Of a DNA stretch of 5,635 nt, positions 1-5,402 are shown in pieces. A model generated the notes under the pieces. It was not told the origin of the DNA and did not search any database. It saw nothing but the letters and a program-made list of their open reading frames with translations. A program made the position numbers and the translations under genes. Within the stretch, counting starts at the first letter, position 1. Each line of letters opens with the position of its first letter. This DNA is from B18-G2 sp964432835 (GTDB lineage Archaea; Thermoplasmatota; E2; DHVEG-1; B18-G2), in contig CAYSPA010000075.1 of NCBI GenBank assembly GCA_964432835.1, forward strand, positions 1 through 5,635, given 5' to 3'.

Positions 1-68
1 GATGCGACGGTCACGGTTATGAGAATCAGCGCAACCAGTGCGTAAATTCCCGTTTTTTCCAGGTGCAT
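1..68 (-). CDS. N-terminus of an exported or membrane protein (partial)
   Basis: Reading the minus strand from the ATG at 68-66 gives MHLEKTGIYALVALILITV and a few more residues before the window ends. This is a short charged N-terminus (E4, K5) followed by an unbroken hydrophobic run, typical of a signal peptide or a first transmembrane helix. Only about 22 codons are visible, so no function can be assigned. I chose this ATG over the one at 72-70 because the latter reads a hydrophilic frame, and because a CTTATATA TATA box is centred about 26 bp upstream of base 68. That geometry places transcription start at or next to the A of this ATG, so the mRNA is probably leaderless. The gene is divergent from the RPA-like gene at 207. 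It could be a chance hydrophobic frame, but the promoter match argues against that. Confidence 0.55.
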   Translation of the reverse strand, partial: MHLEKTGIYALVALILITVTVA

Positions 69-90
69 GCATGGGTTAACCGTTACACCA

Positions 91-98
91 TATATAAG
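91..98 (-). promoter_or_regulatory. TATA box for the minus-strand partial gene
   Basis: On the minus strand this reads CTTATATA, a near-ideal archaeal box A. Its centre is about 26 bp from the ATG at 68, the standard TATA-to-start distance in archaea, so it predicts a leaderless transcript. No Shine-Dalgarno motif lies between box and ATG, as expected for leaderless translation. The core is partly palindromic, but no suitable plus-strand start codon lies at the matching distance. Confidence 0.6.
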
Positions 99-174
99 TA
101 TTGTTTTTCACGGGAAGGCACCACCAATCCTCCAGGTCAAATTCAATTGATGGGAATGTATCCGGACTGTAAAC

Positions 175-186
175 TTTTTATTATAC
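175..186 (+). promoter_or_regulatory. TATA box for the RPA-like gene
   Basis: The sequence TTTTTATTATAC is an AT-rich box A-like element preceded by GTAAAC, which resembles the purine/A-rich BRE that binds TFB. Its centre (about 181) lies 26 bp upstream of the in-frame ATG at 207, so transcription is predicted to begin at that ATG. This is the main reason for rejecting the earlier in-frame ATGs at 63, 150 and 156, which would translate through the promoter. Confidence 0.55.
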
Positions 187-206
187 GATCTATTCTTAAT
201 GATGGG

Positions 207-923
207 ATGCACGGCGAGAATCATTATTCAAGGGTAGAAGATTTGATCTCAAAGGAAGATTTTCACAGAGCTGTGGAAGGGCTTGACAGAGAGTTTGGGG
301 GTCTTCTGGAGAGGGATGTCCTGGAATACATCGTGGTGGATGAGATCGGAAGGAACAGGAGTTTCATCACACCGATATCTGAATTAAGAGCGGGCAAAAG
401 CTGTACAATTTTCGGAAAAGTGATGGAAAAGACAAAGGGGAAGAAAGGACAGTTTATACTGTCAGATAATACATCATCATGCTGGCTCACCCTCGGGGAT
501 TCTCAATTGGATGTATTTGACAGGGTAGATGTTGGCGATATCCTGAAGGTTATCAACGGATTTGCGAGAGAATATAACGGATGGATGGAAGTCAATGTGG
601 GAAGGTGGAGTCATATAGAGATAAATCCCGAGGATGCGCCCTCCATAGATATAAAACCGGTCACCGGTAAAGTCATCGACATCGGAGATACAGAGGTTGT
701 GTTCAATGATGATGGAGATGTACTTTTCTCAAGAAGGGTGATGCTTCGCACCGATTCCCGTACAATCCCGGTGACTATATGGAATGAACACATCAAATCC
801 TTTAAGAATTTCAAGAGAGGGGATATCATGACGATCATTGAACCCGTAAAGAGAGTGAAGGGGAAGAGATTGGTGGAAGTGGAGGTGAGATCGATCTCTC
901 GAATTTTCCGCTCGAGGGGATAA
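207..923 (+). CDS. RPA-like single-stranded DNA-binding protein with two OB folds
   Basis: This 238-residue protein looks like an archaeal replication protein A homologue, which coats ssDNA in replication, repair and recombination. Residues about 8-50 (YSRVEDLISKEDF to YIVVDEIGR) match the short helical N-terminal module of archaeal RPAs. It is followed by ISELRAGKSCTIFGKV, the usual opening strand of an RPA OB fold (about 55-138, including GDILKVINGFAREYNGW). A second OB-like unit follows (about 150-235, with VTIWNEHIKSF and FKRGDIMTI). No zinc-finger cysteine cluster is present, unlike larger euryarchaeal RPA41-type proteins, so it may be a small paralogue or an accessory subunit. The ATG at 207 is chosen because a TATA box sits 26 bp upstream and nothing RPA-like precedes it; the frame itself is open from 63. 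It converges on the Orc1-like gene with 11 bases between stop codons. Another OB-fold role, such as tRNA or RNA binding, cannot be excluded. Confidence 0.78.
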   Translation: MHGENHYSRVEDLISKEDFHRAVEGLDREFGGLLERDVLEYIVVDEIGRNRSFITPISELRAGKSCTIFGKVMEKTKGKKGQFILSDNTSSCWLTLGDSQLDVFDRVDVGDILKVINGFAREYNGWMEVNVGRWSHIEINPEDAPSIDIKPVTGKVIDIGDTEVVFNDDGDVLFSRRVMLRTDSRTIPVTIWNEHIKSFKNFKRGDIMTIIEPVKRVKGKRLVEVEVRSISRIFRSRG

Positions 924-934
924 ATGGGTCGAAT

Positions 935-1969
935 TCATCGGATTTTTTCGATACTTCTCTCTATCTTTCCGATAATTCTACGGGTTGGGAAGGGTACTGT
1001 ATACATACCATCGACCTTCATGACAAAACCGTGCATTTCCAGCTTCTCGAGTAACCCGTTGATATTCCCGGGTTTTGAGTCATAATTTTCGCAGACCCTG
1101 ATGTAGGTTGATTTTATATCGTCAGAGGTCGCATAAGCCCTGTCTTTACAGCACATGGATACCGCAAGGAGCGCGATGAGATGTTCTTCGTCCATAATTT
1201 TCATCTCGTCCATCCACACGTCCATGTTTGCCTCTCTCACATCCTCGGGTTCTATGTGATCCCGCCCTTCGCCCTCCGCTATCATGGCGGAGTTTCTCAA
1301 TAATTCCATACCCGTTCTCATGTGACCCTCGCTGTGAAGGGCGATATCAGCTATGAGACCGATGACATCCTCACTGAAGCTTCCATCATATAACGCTTCG
1401 GATGCCCTGTAGTTCAGTATCTCCACCATCTCCTCCTTTCCATATTTTTCGAGGTGTATTATCGATTTTCCAGCGAATGTGCTCCACACAGCGGCGTCGC
1501 CCACCACCTGTCTGAGAATATCTGCATCCCTCGTTATGGCAATGTATTTTACTCTCTTTCCAGTTTCAGCCCTCCTCGATAAGGTGTAGAGGAAGTGGGG
1601 CAAATCGTCCGCGGATATGCCCTCTATTTCATCCAGTATGATGAACGAGTTTTGCGGTATCTCTTCCCAGAGTCTCCTCGACGAGAGGCCCGCCGGATTG
1701 AAACGAGGCTTAAGTATGCTCAGTATAGTTTCCAGAATCGCGTGTTCGGTCCTGTTGATAAAACAGTTGACGTATGCGGCATCCCTCGCAAAGTACTTTG
1801 CAAGCAAGGTTTTTCCCGTTCCCGTCTCTCCGCATATGATGGCTCTGCCTCCACTTTCAATTGCGATCTTGAGGCGTTTGATCTCCTCATCTCTGCAGAG
1901 GATTTTGCCGGGAACGTAATTGATATCAAGTTTCTGGGCGCTTTTGATTATCCTCATCGTCCTCAACAT
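935..1969 (-). CDS. Diverged Orc1/Cdc6-family AAA+ ATPase
   Basis: This 344-residue protein has the full Orc1/Cdc6 layout. YVPGKILCRDEEI (19-30) is the entry motif, GETGTGKT (47-54) is Walker A and FIILDEIE (109-116) is Walker B. A sensor 2-like GHMRTGMELLR with R218 and a C-terminal winged helix (about 262-330) follow. Canonical archaeal Orc1/Cdc6 proteins bind origins and load MCM. Here several positions depart from the family: the sensor 1 asparagine (usually ISND) is replaced in AITRDAD (R147). The usual LDpRVkSSL segment, with its arginine, reads VVGDAAVWSTF. The length is also below the usual 370-420. I infer a paralogue whose ATPase or loading activity may be altered, not necessarily the primary initiator. 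The start is the ATG at 1969; an ATG four codons in (1957) is also possible. It shares a palindromic TATA box with the divergent gene at 2040 and converges on the RPA-like gene. Confidence 0.85.
   Translation of the reverse strand: MLRTMRIIKSAQKLDINYVPGKILCRDEEIKRLKIAIESGGRAIICGETGTGKTLLAKYFARDAAYVNCFINRTEHAILETILSILKPRFNPAGLSSRRLWEEIPQNSFIILDEIEGISADDLPHFLYTLSRRAETGKRVKYIAITRDADILRQVVGDAAVWSTFAGKSIIHLEKYGKEEMVEILNYRASEALYDGSFSEDVIGLIADIALHSEGHMRTGMELLRNSAMIAEGEGRDHIEPEDVREANMDVWMDEMKIMDEEHLIALLAVSMCCKDRAYATSDDIKSTYIRVCENYDSKPGNINGLLEKLEMHGFVMKVDGMYTVPFPTRRIIGKIERSIEKIR
943..948 (+). terminator. Oligo-T terminator of the RPA-like gene
   Basis: A run of six T on the plus strand lies 20 bases after the TAA of the RPA-like gene. 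Archaeal RNA polymerase terminates at such U-tracts without needing a hairpin. The run falls inside the last codons of the convergent Orc1-like gene, so the two 3' ends would overlap. Confidence 0.4.
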
Positions 1970-2000
1970 ACCGTTCGTGGTTTTTTAGGGAAGCGAAAAT

Positions 2001-2008
2001 TTTATAAA
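2001..2008. promoter_or_regulatory. Palindromic TATA box shared by two divergent genes
   Basis: TTTATAAA is its own reverse complement and is centred at 2004.5. The ATG of the Orc1-like gene (1969, minus) and that of the sulfite-oxidase-fold gene (2040, plus) are each 35.5 bp from this centre, which predicts leaders of about 10 nt on both sides. The BRE position reads GAAAAT on the plus-strand side, a perfect RNWAAW match, but GAGCGA on the minus side, a poor match. This suggests that TFB orientation favours the plus gene. The last 11 bases of each leader and start (CGcACGGTATG and CGaACGGTATG) are also mirror copies. Confidence 0.6.
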
Positions 2009-2039
2009 TCGCTCTGCATCATGGAACCCACCGCACGGT

Positions 2040-2606
2040 ATGAGGGGAGAGAAAAGAAATTACGTGACCGTTTTATCCGCGGTGTTTCTGATACTTCTGG
2101 CTGTATCAGTAATCTGGATATATCTCGGTTTACCGAAGCACAGTCAAAGGGAGCGATTTGTGCTCGAGGTGAGATATAACAACGAAACGATACGTTACAC
2201 CATGAGTGAACTCAAAGACATGCCGGTGGCGGCCGGATACGGAGGGATAAGGAAAGGCGATAACTCCACGGAGGGACCCTTCACCTGTAAAGGTTTGCCC
2301 ATCAAATATATCATTAAGAAGTATAACATAAGCGGGAACTACTCGATAAGAGTAAAATACGATGGCGGTCTGATGAGGGAGTTTCCGAAAGATATAGTCG
2401 ATGGCAGGTTAGATGTATATGATGATAAGGGAGTCCACATTGGGGTGAGGAATCTCGTCATGACCGTGATCTACGAGAAGGATGGTTTTCCCATCGGAGA
2501 GAAAGATGGTCCTTTGCAGATCGGTTTCATCAGCGATGAGGGTATATTCTTTGTAAATGAGAGTCTCTGGCTCAAACGCGTATACATGATAACCATAGAA
2601 ACGTAG
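2040..2606 (+). CDS. Membrane-anchored sulfite-oxidase-fold (molybdopterin-binding-like) protein
   Basis: The 188-residue product has a basic N-terminus (RGEKR), one transmembrane helix (about 8-30) and an external domain. The domain follows the oxidoreductase molybdopterin-binding pattern: IRYTMSELKDMP, then GYGGIRKG, then EGPFTCKGLPIKYIIKKY, then VKYDGG, then GEKDGPLQIGF and a closing LKRVYMITIET. Short archaeal members of this family share the order Y-T-L-x-x-L, G-Y-G-G, G-P-(Y/F)-x-x-K-G-(V/L)-P-(L/I). Its only cysteine (C83) lies in the KGLP segment, not at the cofactor-ligand position of sulfite oxidase, so I doubt that it binds molybdopterin. Five N-glycosylation sequons (N48, N75, N96, N100, N173) fit an extracytoplasmic site. 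The start has a TATA box about 36 bp upstream and yields a clean membrane anchor. It is divergent from the Orc1-like gene and ends one base before the stop of the TIP49 gene. Substrate and partner are unknown. Confidence 0.65.
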   Translation: MRGEKRNYVTVLSAVFLILLAVSVIWIYLGLPKHSQRERFVLEVRYNNETIRYTMSELKDMPVAAGYGGIRKGDNSTEGPFTCKGLPIKYIIKKYNISGNYSIRVKYDGGLMREFPKDIVDGRLDVYDDKGVHIGVRNLVMTVIYEKDGFPIGEKDGPLQIGFISDEGIFFVNESLWLKRVYMITIET

Positions 2607-2607
2607 T

Positions 2608-3954
2608 TCAATCGACCATCATTTCCTTCTCCATCTCCCTGAGATACTCGACGGATCTTTTCACATCCACGAATAACTCGAAAGCCTTTTCCACATCTTC
2701 TCTTTCGATGGTTTCGGATTTCCTCCTTCGCGCCAGGCGCCATGCGGGCACCAGAAGCTGGATGGCGTATCTCAGCGACCTTTCCTCGCCGATCTCTACG
2801 AGTTTTGAGAGTGCTTCATCCCCTATATTTATTCCCTCCTTTTGGGCTCTTATGAGAATGATATCTCTTATCTCATCGGCTGGGTATTTGTGTGTCGTGA
2901 TCACGAGCAATCTATCGAGAAGGTCCAACGGCATTCCGTGAGGAGATTTTATATCGGTTCCCCTTATTCTTGTTATTCCGCGATTCGTTGCAAATATGAT
3001 GATCGGGGAAAGCTCCTGCTCCATGGCCCGATTAAGGAAGGCAAAGACCTCTATGTCCAGCATCGATGCCTCATCTATGAAGAGTACACCGGGTATCAGC
3101 TCAGCCATCCCATCCTCGATCCATTTTTTGACCTGCCTGTCAACCTCCCTCCTTACACTCTCGTCTATCTCCTTTCTCTCGCCACTTCCAAAGAATAGAC
3201 TGAAGAAATCGACACCTGATCTGGAGTTTACAACATCCAAGTCATGGAGTGTTGGGGTATAAACGAATTCCTTTTCCTTTATGATGCTTCCTTCCGGGAC
3301 TTCGACGATGTGAGCGGTCGATAAATCGTACTCGTTCTTCTTCGTCGTTCCTATCTTTGATAATCTCTGCCTCTCGATATCTATCTGGATCACATCCCCC
3401 GCAGATATGCCCTGCTGAACGAGTTGCATCGCAAAGCTTGAATCCATCTTCAACTTCTTGTTCTCATCGGTTGTGACGAGTTTGACCGTTGCGCCCGCCG
3501 GGATGCGCTGATACGGATTGTAAGGATGTTGTGTCCACTCAATATCGATTTCTTCAACCTTCCCCTCGTATATCTTCCTTATTTCCCTGATTCTCACGCC
3601 TATAGCTTTCCTGAGAGCCTGTGTTAAAAATTCCGTCTTTTTTACTTCCGCAGAATAAATCTCGCTACCCGCTATCGGAACGAATGGAACATCTTCTCCA
3701 AGTTCTCTTGCTATAGCTGTCGCCAGCGCGGTCTTCCCGCTTCCCGGCGGACCCGCAAGAAGTATCGCATTGCCCGCAAATTTTCCGGATTTTATCATTT
3801 CAACAACTATTCCCGCTGCCTCCCTCGCCTTCACTTGACCGACGAGACCATCTGCCTTTCTTTTTGCCTTTCCATTTTCATCGAGTCCCAATCCATAGAT
3901 GTGGGAATGCGCAGATATCCTCTCCAACTCTGTTATCTCTCTCAGTTCCGCCAT
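2608..3954 (-). CDS. tip49: TIP49/RuvBL-family AAA+ ATPase
   Basis: This 448-residue protein aligns end to end with eukaryotic RuvBL1/RuvBL2 (TIP49), the hexameric ATPases of INO80, SWR1, TIP60 and R2TP. Recognisable family signatures are RISAHSHIYGLGLDENG (12-28), DGLVGQVKAREAAG, Walker A GPPGSGKT (68-75), GSEIYSAEVKKTEFL, Walker B LFIDEASMLDIE (291-302), sensor 1 FATNRG (N324), PHGMPLDLLDR with the arginine-finger candidate R348, and sensor 2 LRYAIQLL (R395). Residues about 125-235 form the OB-like domain II insertion, here full-length. All ATPase residues are intact; the eukaryotic DEVHMLD reads DEASMLD. The family's archaeal role is poorly defined; remodelling of nucleoprotein or RNP complexes is the usual proposal. 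The start is fixed by GGTGAT five bases upstream of the ATG. It is monocistronic, with a stop one base from that of the convergent plus-strand gene. Confidence 0.95.
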   Translation of the reverse strand: MAELREITELERISAHSHIYGLGLDENGKAKRKADGLVGQVKAREAAGIVVEMIKSGKFAGNAILLAGPPGSGKTALATAIARELGEDVPFVPIAGSEIYSAEVKKTEFLTQALRKAIGVRIREIRKIYEGKVEEIDIEWTQHPYNPYQRIPAGATVKLVTTDENKKLKMDSSFAMQLVQQGISAGDVIQIDIERQRLSKIGTTKKNEYDLSTAHIVEVPEGSIIKEKEFVYTPTLHDLDVVNSRSGVDFFSLFFGSGERKEIDESVRREVDRQVKKWIEDGMAELIPGVLFIDEASMLDIEVFAFLNRAMEQELSPIIIFATNRGITRIRGTDIKSPHGMPLDLLDRLLVITTHKYPADEIRDIILIRAQKEGINIGDEALSKLVEIGEERSLRYAIQLLVPAWRLARRRKSETIEREDVEKAFELFVDVKRSVEYLREMEKEMMVD

Positions 3955-3959
3955 CCCCC

Positions 3960-3965
3960 ATCACC
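3960..3965 (-). promoter_or_regulatory. Shine-Dalgarno site of the TIP49 gene
   Basis: The minus strand reads GGTGAT followed by GGGGG and then the ATG at 3954. GGTGAT is complementary to the conserved archaeal 16S tail (ATCACCTCC), and the five-base spacing is normal. It decides the start codon. This contrasts with the leaderless genes elsewhere in the window. Confidence 0.6.
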
Positions 3966-3989
3966 AGAGATTCGACAAAATATCACCCG

Positions 3990-3998
3990 TATTTTAAA
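3990..3998 (-). promoter_or_regulatory. TATA box of the TIP49 gene
   Basis: On the minus strand this reads TTTAAAATA within AATTTAAAATAC, a box A-like element. Counting about 26 bp downstream puts the transcript start near 3968. The leader would be about 14 nt and just long enough to include the GGTGAT ribosome site. Confidence 0.5.
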
Positions 3999-4063
3999 TT
4001 AACTGCAAAGACCGGTACTTCGAAAAGGTAACAACTGATTCAGAGAATTTGAGCAGGTAGATC

Positions 4064-4091
4064 AACAAATAAAATATAAGAGGAAAGAAGT
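4064..4091 (-). terminator. Pyrimidine/T-rich terminator after kbl
   Basis: Immediately after the kbl TAG the minus strand becomes pyrimidine- and T-rich (CTTCTTTCCTCTTATATTTTA and onward), with several short T-runs and no hairpin. This fits the oligo-T type of archaeal termination and separates kbl from the downstream TIP49 promoter. The rest of the 141-base spacer shows nothing else I can name. Confidence 0.4.
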
Positions 4092-4095
4092 CTCG

Positions 4096-5277
4096 CTATA
4101 TCACCTTGAGTTCCTTCCCTATCTTTTCGTAAGCATTCAGTGCAAAGTCAAGGTCTTCTCTGGTCATACCAGCATTCATCTGATTTCTTATCCTCGCCTT
4201 ATCCCTTGCAACCATCGGATAGACTATTGCCAGAGCGAAGATGCCCTCTTGGTACAATCTCTCTGCAAACTCCTTCGTCTTTTTACTGTCTCCAATAATA
4301 ACAGGTATGATTGGCGTCTCGGATAATCCCGTATCGTAGCCCATGCTCTCTATCTCTTTCTTGAAGTACTTCGTGTTCTCCCAGAGCTTTCTCACCCTTT
4401 CTGGCTCTTTTTCAACGATCTCCAGAGCAGCGATGTTTGCCGCTGCGACATGTGGCGGGAATGCTGCACTGAGAAGCCATGTCCTTGCTTTGTTGTAAGC
4501 GAATTTTATCAGATCAGTTGATCCTGCGAGCATTCCACCAAAACTACCAAATGCCTTTGAGAACGTTCCTATCTGGAAGTGTATCTCCTTCTCCAGACCG
4601 AAGTGTCTGCCTATTCCATGACCATCTCCAAGCACACCCTCTCCGTGAGCATCATCAACATAGACCATTGCTCTGTACTCCTCGGCAAGTTTGCATATCT
4701 CTTTCATCTTTGCAATGTCCCCATCCATGCTGAAAACCCCATCCGTCAGTATGATTATCCTCCTGTAATCCTTCTTATCCGCTTCCTTCAGTATCTTTTC
4801 AAGAGCGGCCATATCGGAGTGAGGATATATCGCCCTCTCCGCCTTAGACAATCTCACTCCATCTATTATCGAGCCATGGTTCAACTCATCTGATACGAGC
4901 AAATCTCCTTTGCCCGCCAACTGCGGAATAAGACCAGCGTTCGCGGCGAAACCGGTCTGGAACGTTATGGCATCTTCTGTACCCTTGAACTCCGCTATCT
5001 TCTTGTAAAGCTCGATGTGTATATCCATCGTTCCCGCTATTGACCAGTCCGAGCCGGCGCCGGCGCCATATTTCTCGATCGCCTTTATTGCTGCTTCTTT
5101 CAACCTTGGGTCATTGGCGAGGTTGAGGTAGTTGTTTGATGCGAGCATGAGGCAGGGTTTTCCCTCAACGGTAACATGGGGTTCAGAAGGTCCATTCAGA
5201 GCTTTTATGACCCATGTCAGTCCTTGCTTCTCCATTTCTTCATACTCTCTCCTTAGAAACTCGGTCATCTCTCTCAT
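4096..5277 (-). CDS. kbl: Glycine C-acetyltransferase (2-amino-3-ketobutyrate CoA ligase)
   Basis: This PLP enzyme of the alpha-oxoamine synthase family cleaves 2-amino-3-ketobutyrate with CoA to glycine and acetyl-CoA, the second step of threonine breakdown after threonine dehydrogenase. Counting from the ATG at 5277, the product is 393 residues, matching the family's usual 395-400. Visible motifs are LASNNYLNLAN, SDELNHGSIIDGVRL (cofactor-stacking His), LTDGVFSMDGD, VYVDDAHGEG (Asp/His at PLP) and GTFSKAFGSFGG, whose Lys is the Schiff-base residue. ARIRNQMNAGMTRED near the end resembles E. coli Kbl more than BioF. I chose ATG 5277 over the in-frame GTG at 5283 because the GTG overlaps the GGGGAG ribosome site, which sits correctly for the ATG. 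One oddity is that the family's usual GS-x-R near the active site reads GAGAGSDWSIAGT, without the Arg. No threonine dehydrogenase gene is adjacent. A related specificity, such as 8-amino-7-oxononanoate synthase, is less likely but possible. Confidence 0.88.
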   Translation of the reverse strand: MREMTEFLRREYEEMEKQGLTWVIKALNGPSEPHVTVEGKPCLMLASNNYLNLANDPRLKEAAIKAIEKYGAGAGSDWSIAGTMDIHIELYKKIAEFKGTEDAITFQTGFAANAGLIPQLAGKGDLLVSDELNHGSIIDGVRLSKAERAIYPHSDMAALEKILKEADKKDYRRIIILTDGVFSMDGDIAKMKEICKLAEEYRAMVYVDDAHGEGVLGDGHGIGRHFGLEKEIHFQIGTFSKAFGSFGGMLAGSTDLIKFAYNKARTWLLSAAFPPHVAAANIAALEIVEKEPERVRKLWENTKYFKKEIESMGYDTGLSETPIIPVIIGDSKKTKEFAERLYQEGIFALAIVYPMVARDKARIRNQMNAGMTREDLDFALNAYEKIGKELKVI

Positions 5278-5282
5278 TTTCA

Positions 5283-5288
5283 CTCCCC
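5283..5288 (-). promoter_or_regulatory. Shine-Dalgarno site of kbl
   Basis: The minus strand reads GGGGAG, then TGAAA, then ATG (5277). The spacing of five bases is normal for ATG 5277. The upstream in-frame GTG (5283-5281) begins on the last G of this site and would have no ribosome site of its own, so the ATG is preferred. Confidence 0.55.
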
Positions 5289-5301
5289 AATTCCGAATTG
5301 G
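5287..5301. promoter_or_regulatory. 15-bp palindrome between kbl TATA box and start: putative operator
   Basis: CCAATTCCGAATTGG is a perfect inverted repeat with 7-bp arms (CCAATTC and GAATTGG) around one central base. It lies between the kbl TATA box (5307-5318) and the ribosome site, covering the expected transcription start. A dimeric regulator bound here would block RNA polymerase, so repression of kbl is the simplest reading. The identity of such a regulator is unknown. The arms are AT-rich, so chance cannot be fully excluded. Confidence 0.5.
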
Positions 5302-5306
5302 CTATT

Positions 5307-5318
5307 GATATTAAATAT
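5307..5318 (-). promoter_or_regulatory. TATA box of kbl
   Basis: The minus strand reads AATATTTAATATC, an AT-rich box A-like element 30-40 bp upstream of ATG 5277. The expected transcript start falls at about 5285-5289, giving a very short leader that barely includes the GGGGAG ribosome site. Confidence 0.5.
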
Positions 5319-5342
5319 TGTTGGTCTAAGTTAGAGAGAAAA

Positions 5343-5393
5343 ATTTCCAATCTTCCAATGTAAAAATATTTATAGTCAGAAATTTTTGGAAAT
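5343..5393. repeat. Inverted and tandem CCAA repeats around the TATA box of the NosD-like gene
   Basis: ATTTCCAA (5343-5350) and TTGGAAAT (5386-5393) are perfect 8-bp inverted copies centred at 5368, within a few bases of the TATA box. TTCCAAT also occurs twice in tandem (5345-5351 and 5353-5359, eight-base period). The motif shares CCAAT with the kbl palindrome 45 bp away, so one regulator might act on both divergent genes. The region is AT-rich and the evidence is modest. Confidence 0.35.
5367..5375 (+). promoter_or_regulatory. TATA box of the NosD-like gene
   Basis: TATTTATAG, preceded by the A-rich TAAAAA as a BRE-like element, lies about 30-35 bp upstream of the ATG at 5403. The transcript would start near 5395-5397, in or just before GAGGGG (5394-5399). 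That motif is a weak ribosome site only three bases from the ATG. Confidence 0.5.
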
Positions 5394-5402
5394 GAGGGGA
5401 AG

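Noticed and set aside
63..206. Upstream extension of the RPA-like gene to the first in-frame ATG at 63
   Set aside because: This part encodes no RPA-like sequence, contains the TATA box at 175-186, and overlaps the start of the divergent minus-strand gene. The promoter geometry points to ATG 207.
1970..2039. Replication origin next to the Orc1-like gene
   Set aside because: The intergenic region is only 70 bp, has no origin-recognition-box-like sequence and no cluster of repeats, and is fully accounted for by a divergent promoter.
1595..2179. 194-codon plus-strand open frame antisense to the Orc1-like gene
   Set aside because: It lies opposite clear AAA+ motifs (Walker A and B), shows no recognisable domain, and runs through the divergent promoter into the next gene in another frame. 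It is a shadow frame.
3955..4095. A small gene or RNA in the spacer between TIP49 and kbl
   Set aside because: No open frame with a ribosome site and no stable stem-loop was evident. The promoter of TIP49 and the T-rich end of kbl explain the recognisable parts.
4479..4893. Plus-strand frames opposite kbl
   Set aside because: They are antisense to the PLP-binding core, with low-complexity composition and no promoter or ribosome site.
5278..5283. GTG (5283) as the kbl start, adding Met-Lys
   Set aside because: The GTG overlaps the GGGGAG ribosome site, which is correctly spaced for the ATG at 5277.
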